The notes: generated from the sequence alone by a model not told the origin. Positions 49,293 through 58,456 are shown, counted from the first letter of the stretch. The stretch: 64,000 nucleotides of DNA from Acididesulfobacillus acetoxydans (GCF_902729405.1 NZ_LR746496.1:3162001-3226000), one strand, 5' to 3'. A program made the numbers and translations.

Positions 49293-50865
49293 GGCGGCCT
49301 CTGAATTTCCTCCACTCTTTGACCAGCCAAGCCTCATCTTCGAGGGGAAACCCTTCAGCGAGCGCAACCTCAGAGCGGATGAATTCCCGGAAACGGCCTA
49401 TTTCCTCCCCAGCCAAACCATAATGGCGGGCAAACGCCAGGAACGGCTCCCAGTCCAGTCGGGCCAGGCGGTCTGCGAGGTCCTCGCTTGCTCTCCGGAT
49501 CTCCTCACAGATCCGTTCCAACCGTGCGCTGTCTTCCGGCACCCTTGCTTTGCCGCCGAAAAAATCCGCCCGCCAGAGGGCGAGCAGGTTTTCCAGGCGC
49601 TCCGGATCAAATCTGCGCCCATTCCAACCATAACGCCAAGCAAATCTTTTGGCTTTATCCCGCAGGCTCCCCGGGCTTTTTTCCCCGCGTAATTCAGCCA
49701 AAAAAGCCAGGGTTCCGGCCATATGATTTTCGACGAGAAAGAGAAGCTCCCGTTCTCCGCCCCGACGGGGCTCATTGAGAAACATGGACCAAACGTAACG
49801 GGGCAAAAGGGTCTTCACGATCCTGGCGCTTTCCCGCTCATGTCCGAGGAAATGCCTCTTGCCGTCCGGCACCCAGGCAAAACCGGAAAAGCCGCTTGGC
49901 GGTCCCATCCGTTTGACCTGAATGCACTCGGGGTGATGGTCCAAGCGCGCCCCGCGCACTTCCGCGGCTTTTCCCTGCCAACGCTCCCCTCCTGTGCCCA
50001 GAAGTTTAAATCCTTCTATCCTCCACTCGCCGGCGACTCGTTCGACCTTGCCCCCGACTCGGCATTCCCGGCTGGCCGTATCCCATTTTCCCAAATCATG
50101 CCACAGGGCGGCCAAGCGTAACAAGAGCCGAGGAGGGGTATTCTTCACCACCTCGAGCGTGTGCTCCCAGGCATCCTTAGTGTGGTAACGATTCTGCTCC
50201 AGCCCCTGCAGACGGGCCAATTCCGGCAGATAGGCCTGCCAATAACCGAGATCGGCGAGCATGAGCAAACCCTCCGTCACCTTGTCCAGAACGAGAATGC
50301 GGGCCAATTCCGCCGTAACCCGCTCGGGTGCCGTTTCGCCCAATTGGGGCAAAGCCCTTACGGCGGCACGCCAAGTCCCGGGCTCAACCCGGAAACCGTA
50401 CTGCACCGCCAGGCGAACCAAGCGCAGAACCCGGATGGGATCTTCCCCAAACCGGTCTTCGGCTCTCCCGCACGCGCGCAGCAACCCTAAGCGCAGGTCG
50501 GACAAACCCTCTAACGGATCGACAAGTTCCCATGTTCCCACCCTGACATAGAGAGCATTTAGGGTAAAGTCACGCTGCAAGGCATCCTCTTCCAGGTCCC
50601 CGGCCGCCTCTCCGATATCCAGCCGCTCCTGACCGTCAAACAGGGTCACCGTCGGTTTTCTCTGCCCCAAACGGTGGGGAAAATAACCCCACTCCCGCAA
50701 CCGTTCTTCTACGGCTGCGACCGGAAGGGCAATGACTGCGTCGAGGTCTTTGCTGGGGTGGCCGAGGCAATCGTCACGCACGGCGCCGCCCACGATATGT
50801 ACCGGAGTCAGTTCATCTAAACGCTGTAAGACTGTCTGCTGAAAAGGGGTGCCGAACACGGCCAT
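49285..50865 (-). CDS. cca: CCA tRNA nucleotidyltransferase with HD domain
   Basis: Adds or repairs the 3' CCA of tRNAs. About 526 residues. The class II nucleotidyltransferase head: VHIVGGAVRDDCLGHPSKDL (GG and DxD), LEEDALQRDFTLNALYVRVG, GLLRACGRAEDRFGEDPIRV and RLVRLAVQYGF. An HD domain follows (WHDLGKWD). GGAGGA lies directly before ATG 50865, so GTG 50859 two codons later is equally likely. It overlaps the 3' end of the upstream ORF region, and dagK ends 50 bp upstream. Confidence 0.93.
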   Translation of the reverse strand: MAVFGTPFQQTVLQRLDELTPVHIVGGAVRDDCLGHPSKDLDAVIALPVAAVEERLREWGYFPHRLGQRKPTVTLFDGQERLDIGEAAGDLEEDALQRDFTLNALYVRVGTWELVDPLEGLSDLRLGLLRACGRAEDRFGEDPIRVLRLVRLAVQYGFRVEPGTWRAAVRALPQLGETAPERVTAELARILVLDKVTEGLLMLADLGYWQAYLPELARLQGLEQNRYHTKDAWEHTLEVVKNTPPRLLLRLAALWHDLGKWDTASRECRVGGKVERVAGEWRIEGFKLLGTGGERWQGKAAEVRGARLDHHPECIQVKRMGPPSGFSGFAWVPDGKRHFLGHERESARIVKTLLPRYVWSMFLNEPRRGGERELLFLVENHMAGTLAFLAELRGEKSPGSLRDKAKRFAWRYGWNGRRFDPERLENLLALWRADFFGGKARVPEDSARLERICEEIRRASEDLADRLARLDWEPFLAFARHYGLAGEEIGRFREFIRSEVALAEGFPLEDEAWLVKEWRKFRGRHR

Positions 50866-50915
50866 TCCTCCATGCCCGAAGATTTGCTCTCCTCTGCCCG
50901 CCGGCTTCCTCCACC

Positions 50916-51827
50916 TCAATGGAGAACGTCAATTTTCGGCCCGCTCCGAATCACCCAGGGACTCTTCGGGCCCCATTCCCCGTCAAGATCGGAATAGACC
51001 GGCCGGTCGGTCGCCAACCGCACCTCCGCTGTTTGGAAGAGGATTAAACGCTCGCTGGCCATCCTCTCTCCCGTGAGCAGCCCCAGAAAAAGCCGGAGCG
51101 TTTCCGGCCAGCCGCTCTGGCGAATGATGACCAGGTCCAAGAAGCCATCGGTCAAAGACGCCCCGGGCACAAGCTTGCGCAGACCGCCCACGGACATGCC
51201 GTTTAAAGCCAGCATTAAAAGAACTTCTTCCTCATAATGTTGCCCCCGGTGGGTAAATTCAATGCGAAACGGCCGGAAAGAGGGCAGGGTTTCCAACCCT
51301 CTCAAATAGTAGGCGAGCTGCCCCAGGGCATTTTTGACCCGGATGTCGACGGTTGGGGAAACATCGGTCAGCAAGCCGGCACTTGCCACATTGACAAAAT
51401 AGCGGTCATTGATCACTCCGACATCCATTTCCAGAATTCGCCCTTTGGCAATCACCTGACAGGCCTCGGGGATCTTCTTGGGTAAATTCAGGGAATAAGC
51501 CAAATCGTTGGCCGTACCCACCGGCAGGATCCCGAGCCGCGGCCGCTTCCCGGGAGGCAGCTTCATCAAGCCATTGACCGCTCGGTGGATAGAGCCGTCC
51601 CCGCCGGCAATCACCAGCGTGTCCACCTCGGAACATTCCGCGGCGACGGCCTCCAGGTCCTGAGGAGAACCGGTCCTGTGAATCAAAACCTCGTAGCCGC
51701 TATCCTGGAAAATCCGGATGACAGTATCAAATTGGTAATTGAATTTTCGACGGCCCGCATAGGGATTATAGACCAGGCAAAGCCGCTTCCTGTTCAGACC
51801 CTTCACTATGAGACTCTCACCTTCCAT
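50916..51827 (-). CDS. YegS/DagK-type lipid kinase
   Basis: Diacylglycerol-kinase catalytic domain protein of 303 residues that phosphorylates a lipid such as diacylglycerol or undecaprenol. Marks: CLVYNPYAGRRKFNYQ, LVIAGGDGSIHRAVNGLMKL (GGDGT variant), GILPVGTANDLAYSLNL, and GVINDRYFVNVASAGL. The C-terminal FLDLVIIRQSGWPETLRLFL and the Asp/Glu-rich YSDLDGEWGP are typical. Adjacent four bases before it is a small membrane protein gene. Confidence 0.93.
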   Translation of the reverse strand: MEGESLIVKGLNRKRLCLVYNPYAGRRKFNYQFDTVIRIFQDSGYEVLIHRTGSPQDLEAVAAECSEVDTLVIAGGDGSIHRAVNGLMKLPPGKRPRLGILPVGTANDLAYSLNLPKKIPEACQVIAKGRILEMDVGVINDRYFVNVASAGLLTDVSPTVDIRVKNALGQLAYYLRGLETLPSFRPFRIEFTHRGQHYEEEVLLMLALNGMSVGGLRKLVPGASLTDGFLDLVIIRQSGWPETLRLFLGLLTGERMASERLILFQTAEVRLATDRPVYSDLDGEWGPKSPWVIRSGPKIDVLH

Positions 51828-51831
51828 GAGC

Positions 51832-52269
51832 TCACTTTTTCCTGTCCTTGCGGGAACGCTGAGACAGCGGCCGGCCCTGCCGCTTGGCCACCCGCGCCTT
51901 CAGGAAACGAACTATGAGGAAGAACGCCAGGAGGAAAAAGGCGGCGACAATGGCTGATCCCAGGTAAACGAGCAGATGGGGAAAGCCCAAGCCCGGCCCG
52001 GGAAGTTCCGGCGAGGTCAAACCAAAGATCAACCCGGCCATGACAAAGAGAAGCGCTTCCGCCATTAACCCGTGCAGAATCCCAATCCAAAGCTGAAGGG
52101 AACTCAACTTTTTCCGGAAAGCCTTGTACCAAAACAGGCTGACCGTAACCAGAGCCGTCAGCAGAAATACAGCCGTCCCCCCCAGGCCGAAGGCCAGCGT
52201 GAAATCAATATCCGCTCCCACGCCCCATAAAAATCCTGCCAAGAGTATGGCAATCCACTTCGAAGCCAC
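51832..52269 (-). CDS. Unknown membrane protein, 145 aa
   Basis: Four predicted TM helices (about residues 5-20, 27-50, 60-85, 97-122) and a very basic C-terminal tail (ARVAKRQGRPLSQRSRKDRK). It stops four bases before the lipid kinase start and begins 19 bp after the dehydrogenase stop, so it is in that operon. I do not recognise a family. Co-occurrence with a lipid kinase suggests a membrane-lipid role, without proof. Confidence 0.65.
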   Translation of the reverse strand: MASKWIAILLAGFLWGVGADIDFTLAFGLGGTAVFLLTALVTVSLFWYKAFRKKLSSLQLWIGILHGLMAEALLFVMAGLIFGLTSPELPGPGLGFPHLLVYLGSAIVAAFFLLAFFLIVRFLKARVAKRQGRPLSQRSRKDRKK

Positions 52270-52288
52270 GCCATTCCTCCTCCCGGAG

Positions 52289-53239
52289 TCAGTAACCTTT
52301 GCTCAAATCGATCCGGTTTATCATTCGCCCGAAGTCGGGATAGACGCTCAGATTCTTGAGAAAGATCGCAAAAGTTCTCTGATTGTAATGGGGTGAGCGC
52401 CCGCCGATGTGGGGCGTCACTACCACGTTGGCCATAGTCCAGAACGGGCTCTCGGCCGGCAAAGGCTCCTGCCTGAACACATCGAGAGCGGCGGCCCCTA
52501 CCCGGCCCTCCCGCAGAGCGGCCAAGAGGGCCGGTTCGTCCACGACCGGTCCCCGAGCCACATTAATAAAATAAGCACCCTTTTTCATGGCCTTAAACCG
52601 TTGAGCATTGAAGAAACCCGCCGTGGCCGGAGTGAGAGGCAGGAGAACAACCACCACATCGCTCATAGCCAAAAAATCCCCCAAAGCCGCCAAATTCCCC
52701 ACTCGGTCATAGGCCGGATGACTGACACCGCTGTGGGAAATACCCAAAACCGTCATGCCGAAAACCCGGCACTTCTCGGCGACCGCTGCGCCGATGCGCC
52801 CCGCCCCGACAATACAGACGGTCTTGGCATAGAGTTCCTCCAGCTTCAGGGCAGAGTCCCAAACCTTTTTTTCCTGCTGCCGCATGTAAACCTGAGCCCG
52901 GCGAAAAAGCGTGAGCATGCTCCACATGATGTGCTCCGTCATTTGAATCTGATGCGCCCCCCGGGCGTTGGTCAGGGTAATTCCCCGTTCCGCCAGCGCC
53001 GGCAGCGGATAATTATCCACTCCGGCCGACATGGCCTGAATCCAACGCAACCGGGGCAAGCGGGTGAGATTCTCCGCCGTAACTTCCGGTCCGAAGGTCA
53101 CAAGAATCTCCGCCTTTTCATCCACTGCATTCAGCTCTTGGACATAGATATATTCGGCATCTTTGACAATGTTCCGGACTTCTGCTCGCCGCTCCTCTTT
53201 GATCGGCAGCGTACTTAAAATTCTCAACTTGTTCTCCAC
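52289..53239 (-). CDS. D-isomer-specific 2-hydroxyacid dehydrogenase
   Basis: NAD(P)H-dependent reductase of 2-oxoacids, about 316 residues from GTG 53239 (SD GGAGAGGG); upstream in-frame codons to 53290 look untranslated. Rossmann motif VCIVGAGRIGAAVAEKCRVF; catalytic Arg in FINVARGPVVDEPAL, Glu in DVFRQEPLPAESP and His in VVTPHIGGRSPHYNQR. The N-terminal SAGVDNYPLPALAERGITLT is also typical. Substrate unknown. Confidence 0.9.
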   Translation of the reverse strand: MENKLRILSTLPIKEERRAEVRNIVKDAEYIYVQELNAVDEKAEILVTFGPEVTAENLTRLPRLRWIQAMSAGVDNYPLPALAERGITLTNARGAHQIQMTEHIMWSMLTLFRRAQVYMRQQEKKVWDSALKLEELYAKTVCIVGAGRIGAAVAEKCRVFGMTVLGISHSGVSHPAYDRVGNLAALGDFLAMSDVVVVLLPLTPATAGFFNAQRFKAMKKGAYFINVARGPVVDEPALLAALREGRVGAAALDVFRQEPLPAESPFWTMANVVVTPHIGGRSPHYNQRTFAIFLKNLSVYPDFGRMINRIDLSKGY

Positions 53240-53360
53240 CCCTCTCCGCGAACCAAACCTTTCTCGGCGAGTAAACCTTATTATAACCATTATAACCGAA
53301 ACGCAAAAGATGTCCTCATCCTCAAAAAAAGCTGGGCAAAACCAAAATATCGGCTACGGA

Positions 53361-54479
53361 TTATGATTTGAGATTCTCCGGGTTAAGTCCCTCCAGCTCT
53401 TTCAGCACAAAGCGCCCGTCCTTGCGCACCAGAACATCGTCGAAGTAAATCTCGCCCCCGCCGTACTCGGGGCGCTGGATACAAACGAGGTCCCAGTGAA
53501 TGGCGGATTTATTGCCGTTGTCACAATCATCATAACAGGACCCCGGCGTGAAATGAAAGCTCCCGTCGATTTTTTCATCAAATAGCGTATCTTTCATAGG
53601 CGTCTGGATATAGGGATTGACCCCCAGCGCGAATTCTCCCACATAACGGGCGCCTTCATCCGTATTAAACACCGCTTCCACTCGCTCAGTGTCATTAGCC
53701 GTCGCCCGCATGATCTTGCCCTTTTCAAAGTGGAGGACGATGTTTTCATAGGTGAACCCTTGGAAAACGGCCGGCGTGTTGTACGAGATGACGCCATTGA
53801 CAGACTCTTTCACCGGCGCCGAGAAAATCTCGCCGTCCGGAATATTCAAATGCCCGTCACATTTTATCGCCGGCAAGCCTTTAATGGAAAAGGAAAGATC
53901 CGTCCCCGGCCCGACGAGGCGCACCCGGTCCGTACGTTCCATCAGCTCCTTCAACGGATCCATGGCCTTGGACATCAAGCTGTAGTCCAGGTTGCAAACA
54001 TCAAAGTAAAAATTCTCGAACCCTTCAATACTCATATTCGAGAGCTGTGCCATGGAGGCATTGGGGTAACGCAGAACGCACCAGTGAGTCCGCGGCACTC
54101 TTTGATCTAGATGAACCGGTTTGGAATAATAGGATTGGTAAATTTTCAGCTTTTCACTGGGAACATCCGCCCATTCATTGACATTTTCTCCCGAGCGCAC
54201 CCCGATATAAGCCTGCATCTCTTTCATCCGGGCCAAATCCCAACGGGTCATCGCTTGGGCCTGCTCCACTGTCAATCCTTTTAATATTTCGCGTGTTAGA
54301 GTATGATCACTGATGGAGAGAAAAGGAACCCCTCCCGCCTGGTAGGCCGAGCGTATCAAGGCTTGAGCCAAGGGGAGCTCCAAGCCGATGACTTCAATCA
54401 AAATCTTGTCCCCGGGCTGTAGCCTGACCGCATAATTGATCAGGGTATCCGCCAGTTTTTCCACACGTGGGTCTTTCAT
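53361..54479 (-). CDS. M29-family aminopeptidase (AmpS/PepS type)
   Basis: A 372-residue metalloaminopeptidase related to AmpS, aminopeptidase II and aminopeptidase T. Marks: KLADTLINYAVRLQPGDKIL, DLARMKEMQAYIGVRSGENV, HWCVLRYPNASMAQLSNMS, ICDGHLNIPDGEIFSAP-like segment (IKCDGHLNIPDGEIF), TPAVFQGFTYENIVLHFEKG and the metal-binding region SAIHWDLVCIQRPEYGGGEI. The SD GGAAGGAAGG precedes the ATG. Broad N-terminal peptide degradation in the cytoplasm is expected. Confidence 0.93.
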   Translation of the reverse strand: MKDPRVEKLADTLINYAVRLQPGDKILIEVIGLELPLAQALIRSAYQAGGVPFLSISDHTLTREILKGLTVEQAQAMTRWDLARMKEMQAYIGVRSGENVNEWADVPSEKLKIYQSYYSKPVHLDQRVPRTHWCVLRYPNASMAQLSNMSIEGFENFYFDVCNLDYSLMSKAMDPLKELMERTDRVRLVGPGTDLSFSIKGLPAIKCDGHLNIPDGEIFSAPVKESVNGVISYNTPAVFQGFTYENIVLHFEKGKIMRATANDTERVEAVFNTDEGARYVGEFALGVNPYIQTPMKDTLFDEKIDGSFHFTPGSCYDDCDNGNKSAIHWDLVCIQRPEYGGGEIYFDDVLVRKDGRFVLKELEGLNPENLKS

Positions 54480-54524
54480 GTAAGAGCACCTTCCTTCCTA
54501 ATTTAACGACCGAACTCCCTGCGA

Positions 54525-54650
54525 CCGGTTCCCCGGCCATCCTCATACTGGAACCTTACCGCCAAGTGCCTCCGGCTGAACCTTCCCTCCAAGGCCCTCC
54601 GCTAAAACCAGGTCTCCAAGTTCCTCAGGCCGGAACCCTCTCAAGGGTAC
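54525..54650. repeat. About four degenerate ~27-bp repeats upstream of the M29 gene
   Basis: Minus-strand units near GGTTCMGGCCKGAGGMACTT followed by GG recur about every 25-30 bp in the gap between the MBL hydrolase and the M29 aminopeptidase. Individual copies differ strongly. No coding feature. Confidence 0.65.
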
Positions 54651-54697
54651 TTCAAGATATTCTTCATGAAACGTAATTTTCCTCTTTCCGCTTAACT

Positions 54698-55594
54698 TTA
54701 TGTACGATAATAGTAGCATTTCCCGCTGATCACACTCTTCTCCAAGGCTTTCGCCTTGGCCAGGTAAGACAGGAAGGCCCCCGCGGTCGCGAATGTCATC
54801 TGGTATTGGGCAATATCCGGATCCAGCGCCGCCGAAACAATGATCTGCTCGGTGACCTCCTCCCGGGTCAAGGGCTGATCACACCACTTCTGGATCTTCA
54901 TCAAGTACTCGTCGATGCGAGCCTTGTTCTGGGCACACAGCGTTTGGATCGACGAATAAACCTGAGAAGCGTGGGACAAGACCACCGCACTAACCTCTTG
55001 CGCGCTTAAGCGTTCAAGCGTCTGCAACTGTTGTTCGACATCCAGGAGAAAAGGAAAGCCGTATTTCGCCATGATCTCTTCGCTGAACAGACTGTCTCCG
55101 GCAAAGAGCACCCCGTCCCCGGTCAGCACTCCGATTTGGTCATATGTGTGCCCCGGCAAAGGAATAATGCGATAGCGTTTGTCCCCAAACTCCACCTCTC
55201 CTTCCGGTACGGTTCCCTCCAAAGCCAGAACCGGTCCTTTGTGGAAACGCCCTTCCAACTCCCGCAAGGGACTGGCGCCGAAGAGGGCTCTGCTTTCCAG
55301 AAGGTTATTCGTCAGATAGATAGCCTCCCCCGCACTGGCGTAGCGTTCAAGTCCTGTGTATTGCTCCTTGAGGAATTTCACCGCTCCGAAATGATCCGGG
55401 TGAGCATGCGTGAGGAGCACATATTTGGCTTTCAAGTGTTCTGCTTCCAAAGCCTGGGCCACCGCCCGGCCCGCCGCGCTGTCGATGCCGGCGTCTATGA
55501 GCAAAACCATTCCGTTCTTATACCGGACCACGCCCACGTTGGTCGCTCCCGGACAATAATAAGTATGTCCGTTAATTTTCTCCAAAGTGCCCAT
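54698..55594 (-). CDS. Metallo-beta-lactamase-fold hydrolase
   Basis: A 298-residue MBL-fold protein. ATG 55594 follows GGAGGTAAC; the open frame upstream lacks support. Metal motif LLTHAHPDHFGAVKFL (HxHxDH), IIPLPGHTYDQIGVL (second His) and LFAGDSLFSEE (bridging Asp). The third helix-rich C-terminal domain (about 200-298) resembles that of the CzcD/thiolesterase-like branch with an added dimerisation module. Likely a glyoxalase II- or lactonase-like enzyme; substrate unknown. Confidence 0.88.
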   Translation of the reverse strand: MGTLEKINGHTYYCPGATNVGVVRYKNGMVLLIDAGIDSAAGRAVAQALEAEHLKAKYVLLTHAHPDHFGAVKFLKEQYTGLERYASAGEAIYLTNNLLESRALFGASPLRELEGRFHKGPVLALEGTVPEGEVEFGDKRYRIIPLPGHTYDQIGVLTGDGVLFAGDSLFSEEIMAKYGFPFLLDVEQQLQTLERLSAQEVSAVVLSHASQVYSSIQTLCAQNKARIDEYLMKIQKWCDQPLTREEVTEQIIVSAALDPDIAQYQMTFATAGAFLSYLAKAKALEKSVISGKCYYYRT

Positions 55595-56015
55595 GTTACC
55601 TCCGTCCAAGGCTGTGCTTGCAATTTGCCGTATTCCTTTCTCCGGCACTCGCATTTTATCTAAGGCTGTATCCACCCGGATATTGTGGCACTGGACATAT
55701 TATAGCACCGGAGGGAGCCCTGTCCAGCCGGGGGCAATATGCAAACTGGGATCGGGTGAAAACACATGCTCAGATGGGCACCGGGATATTGAACCCCTCC
55801 ACAAGGGCCGGATGGCGGGGCTTTTGGGAAGCAACGGCTGCTCTTGCTTATCTGTAGACATTGAGTCTCGTTACATTGGATCTGATCACAATGAATCCAG
55901 TCACGGCGTGGTATAATAATTACCGAGGTGAGTCGTGTGGTGAAGCCAGAAGTTTCGAATCCTGGCTGCAGCTTGCCGGAAAGTGCGACACTGGACGACA
56001 CCTGCGAGGTGACCC
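55595..56015. other. Divergent region with a small upstream ORF before the RluA gene
   Basis: TATAAT at 55912-55917 is a good plus-strand -10, without a consensus -35. GTG 55937, with GAGGTGA five bases upstream, opens a frame of about 29 codons that ends at 56026 inside the RluA start region. A hairpin (GCCAGAAGTTTCGAATCCTGGC minus ends) lies within it. The remainder shows nothing. Confidence 0.35.
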
Positions 56016-56924
56016 ATGCTAAATGAGACTTCACACAATAAGTGGAAATACACTCTCCAGCCCGAAGATGAAGGCAAAAAATACGAAGAGATCTTGAAGC
56101 GCCGCCTGCACTTTTCACGGCACCTTCTACAAGGATTGAAACAGGGTGAGCGCGCCTGGGTCGACGGCCGTTTCACCTTCCTCAGTACGCGCGGCCACAG
56201 CGGTGAGACCCTCAGCCTCGCCCTTCAAGCCGAAGAAGTCGCCAATATCGAAGCGGAGCCCCTGCCGCTGCACATCGTTTATGAGGATGACTACCTCCTG
56301 GCAGTCAATAAACCTTGGGGCCAGGTTGTCCACCCGACCCCCCGTTATCCGCGCAGCACTCTCGGCAACGCCGTCGCCTGGCATTGGCAGTCCCAGGGCC
56401 AAGAGCATGTTTTTCGCCCCATCCATCGCATTGATCGTAATACCTCCGGCCTGGTCCTCATTGCTAAGAACCGGTTTGCCCACCAGCAGCTGGCTTGGCA
56501 ATTAGAGCACGGCTGGGTGCAAAAGCGCTACATAGGCTTTATCAGCGGCCAAATCACTGAGAACAGCGGTCAAATCGACGGCCCCCTCAGACTTGTCCCG
56601 GGCAGCTTCATTCTGCGCCAAGTACATCCGCAAGGTCAAAAGGCCCTCACTTTCTTCCGGGTGCTCCGCCGCTATCCCGCCGCCACCCTGCTCGAATTCG
56701 ACTTGAAGACTGGACGCACCCACCAAATCCGCGTCCACTGCCAGTCTATGGGCCATCCCCTGCTCGGGGACGACCTCTACGGCGGAGATACAGCTCTCAT
56801 CGGACGCCAAGCCCTCCATTCTTTCTCGTACAGTTTCAGACACCCCGCCTACGGCCGCATCCTCACCCTGCGGGCTCCCTGGCCTGCCGACCTCCTGGAT
56901 CTGACGCGTGCACTCGCCCTTTAG
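56016..56924 (+). CDS. RluA-family pseudouridine synthase
   Basis: Isomerises specific uridines in rRNA or tRNA. It has 302 residues. An S4-like N-terminal domain (about 10-75; ILKRRLHFSRHLLQGLKQG) precedes the catalytic domain: HIVYEDDYLLAVNKPWGQVV, HRIDRNTSGLVLIAKN (catalytic Asp), QKRYIGFISGQ and LLEFDLKTGRTHQIRVH. The ATG follows GAGGTGACCC. Target site cannot be predicted between RluC/RluD-like paralogues. Confidence 0.93.
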   Translation: MLNETSHNKWKYTLQPEDEGKKYEEILKRRLHFSRHLLQGLKQGERAWVDGRFTFLSTRGHSGETLSLALQAEEVANIEAEPLPLHIVYEDDYLLAVNKPWGQVVHPTPRYPRSTLGNAVAWHWQSQGQEHVFRPIHRIDRNTSGLVLIAKNRFAHQQLAWQLEHGWVQKRYIGFISGQITENSGQIDGPLRLVPGSFILRQVHPQGQKALTFFRVLRRYPAATLLEFDLKTGRTHQIRVHCQSMGHPLLGDDLYGGDTALIGRQALHSFSYSFRHPAYGRILTLRAPWPADLLDLTRALAL

Positions 56925-57012
56925 GCCGCTCATTCCGGGGCAGCCGCGTCCGTCGACCTGCCGAGCCTTACCCACCCCCTTCGAGGCGACGGTTTACCGA
57001 AAACTTTCATAC

Positions 57013-58323
57013 TCATAGTCCTTTCTTTGGCCGGTTATAACCGCGCCCACCGTAGGGCTGCAACCGCTCCAGCCACTTCGCTTCAAGTTTCTTCAATTCT
57101 TCTTTCTTGTCAAAATAGCCCTCTTCCTTTTCCTTCAACACCTCCAACACCTCAAATACAAAGGCTTTCTCCCCATACAAGTTCCAGTCCTGCTGAAGCT
57201 CTTTGCAGGTGTGCCCTCCTCCCTCTAATTGCATAACTTTCCCGTTGATAGTCTTGAGATTGGGAGTGGCTACCACGAACATCTTTCCGTTCTTGGTGTT
57301 TCTTATTTGATAGACACCGGCTTCGGTCTTCATTTCCTTGTACTGCGCTTTCAGTTCCCCTCTTTGGTCCACTTTCTCATCTTCTCTTTCCTTCGCTTCG
57401 TTTTTCCGGTCCGCACCTTCGTCTTTTTGCAAGCCCACACCCCTCTCCCCTGCTTCATCTTCCCCCGTGTCGCCTAGAAACCCCTGGTCTTCAGTCTCTT
57501 CACTCTTTCCCGCCGCATCCCCTTCTCCACCCTCTGATGCGCCCATCCGGCCTGCGGCGCCATCCTCTTCCTCCGTTCCCCGCGCGCTTTCTTTCAGCCA
57601 ATAACGGCTGCCGTCAGGAAGCCTCTTCATAAATCCATACTCAATCATAGAGCGGCGCAAAGCCACGTAGTCCACATAGACACTTTTTAGAATCTCGTTA
57701 ACTTCCTTTTCGCTATAAAATCTGCCCTCCGCAAAACGCTGGGCAATCTGCCGCAATACCGCCAGTTTGCTTTTTTCCTTCATATGCAGCGTCTGCAACG
57801 GGCCGTTTAAGCCATGAGGAAAATACTTTTTGAGGATCCTCTCGTTTTCTGGGTCGGAAAGGAGGTGCCGGCCATCGATCATTGTCCCGCTTGCCGACGG
57901 AGGGATAAGTGCGGTGGGCTTGCTTTTCTTAGCCTTTAATAATTCCATCAAAGTCAGGAACAAGCGGGCCTGGCGTTCTTTCTCCTTGAGAACGAAACGG
58001 TGGTTGCGGATGGTGGCTGTGCTGCCGATTTGCATATCCCGTTTGATTTCTTCGTCACTCTTGCCCAGATAAAAGAGCCTGAGAAGCTTGTTCTGATGCT
58101 CGGTCAGACCGGTAAATCTCTTGTCCAAATGAATGAGAAACTCAAACATTGAACCGTGGGTTTCCTCGATATGAATGCGTATATATCGTTGTGCTTCATA
58201 GAGAACACTCCCGTGCTCATAAACGACCCCCTTCTCAATGCTCCTGCCGCAAGCCAGGCATCTGTAACCATCCGGCTCTTCGCAGTAACCGTTTTTGAGT
58301 TCCGCCAGCGACGCCCGTTCCAA
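57013..58323 (-). CDS. DUF2087 regulator fused to a GIY-YIG domain
   Basis: A 436-residue composite. Residues 15-30 hold a CLACGRSIEKG cysteine pair. Residues about 70-120 look like a LuxR-type HTH (TGLTEHQNKLLRLFYLGKSD, STATIRNHRF). About 155-245 is DUF2087 (LKKYFPHGLNGPLQTLHMKE, ILKSVYVDYVALRRSMIEYG). About 248-325 is an acidic low-complexity linker, and about 330-436 a GIY-YIG module (AGVYQIRNTKNGKMFVVATP). DUF2087 proteins are small transcription regulators. GIY-YIG normally cuts DNA; here it could be a divergent binding module. Its own promoter lies at 58392-58420. Confidence 0.82.
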   Translation of the reverse strand: MERASLAELKNGYCEEPDGYRCLACGRSIEKGVVYEHGSVLYEAQRYIRIHIEETHGSMFEFLIHLDKRFTGLTEHQNKLLRLFYLGKSDEEIKRDMQIGSTATIRNHRFVLKEKERQARLFLTLMELLKAKKSKPTALIPPSASGTMIDGRHLLSDPENERILKKYFPHGLNGPLQTLHMKEKSKLAVLRQIAQRFAEGRFYSEKEVNEILKSVYVDYVALRRSMIEYGFMKRLPDGSRYWLKESARGTEEEDGAAGRMGASEGGEGDAAGKSEETEDQGFLGDTGEDEAGERGVGLQKDEGADRKNEAKEREDEKVDQRGELKAQYKEMKTEAGVYQIRNTKNGKMFVVATPNLKTINGKVMQLEGGGHTCKELQQDWNLYGEKAFVFEVLEVLKEKEEGYFDKKEELKKLEAKWLERLQPYGGRGYNRPKKGL

Positions 58324-58391
58324 GCGTTCACCGAGATCTGCGTGTTCCGTGTCTAAACACTTCCTTATTTAGTATGCTTATGTCCAAACAC

Positions 58392-58420
58392 ATCTTAATA
58401 TTGTTTGCTCTATGTGTCAA
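58392..58420 (-). promoter_or_regulatory. Promoter of the DUF2087/GIY-YIG gene with repeated GTGTTTRGACA
   Basis: Minus-strand TTGACA (58415-58420), 17-bp spacer, TAAGAT (58392-58397). Immediately downstream, GTGTTTGGACATA and GTGTTTAGACACG are a direct repeat about 33 bp apart, possible operators for the encoded HTH protein. Confidence 0.72.
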
Positions 58421-58456
58421 CAAAAAAGAACCGGATTCACTTCGAACCCGGTTCCG
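58421..58456 (-). terminator. Terminator of the DUF4179 transcript
   Basis: Minus-strand GAACCGG, loop, CCGGTTC then TTTTTTG. The T run abuts the TTGACA of the next promoter. Confidence 0.9.
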
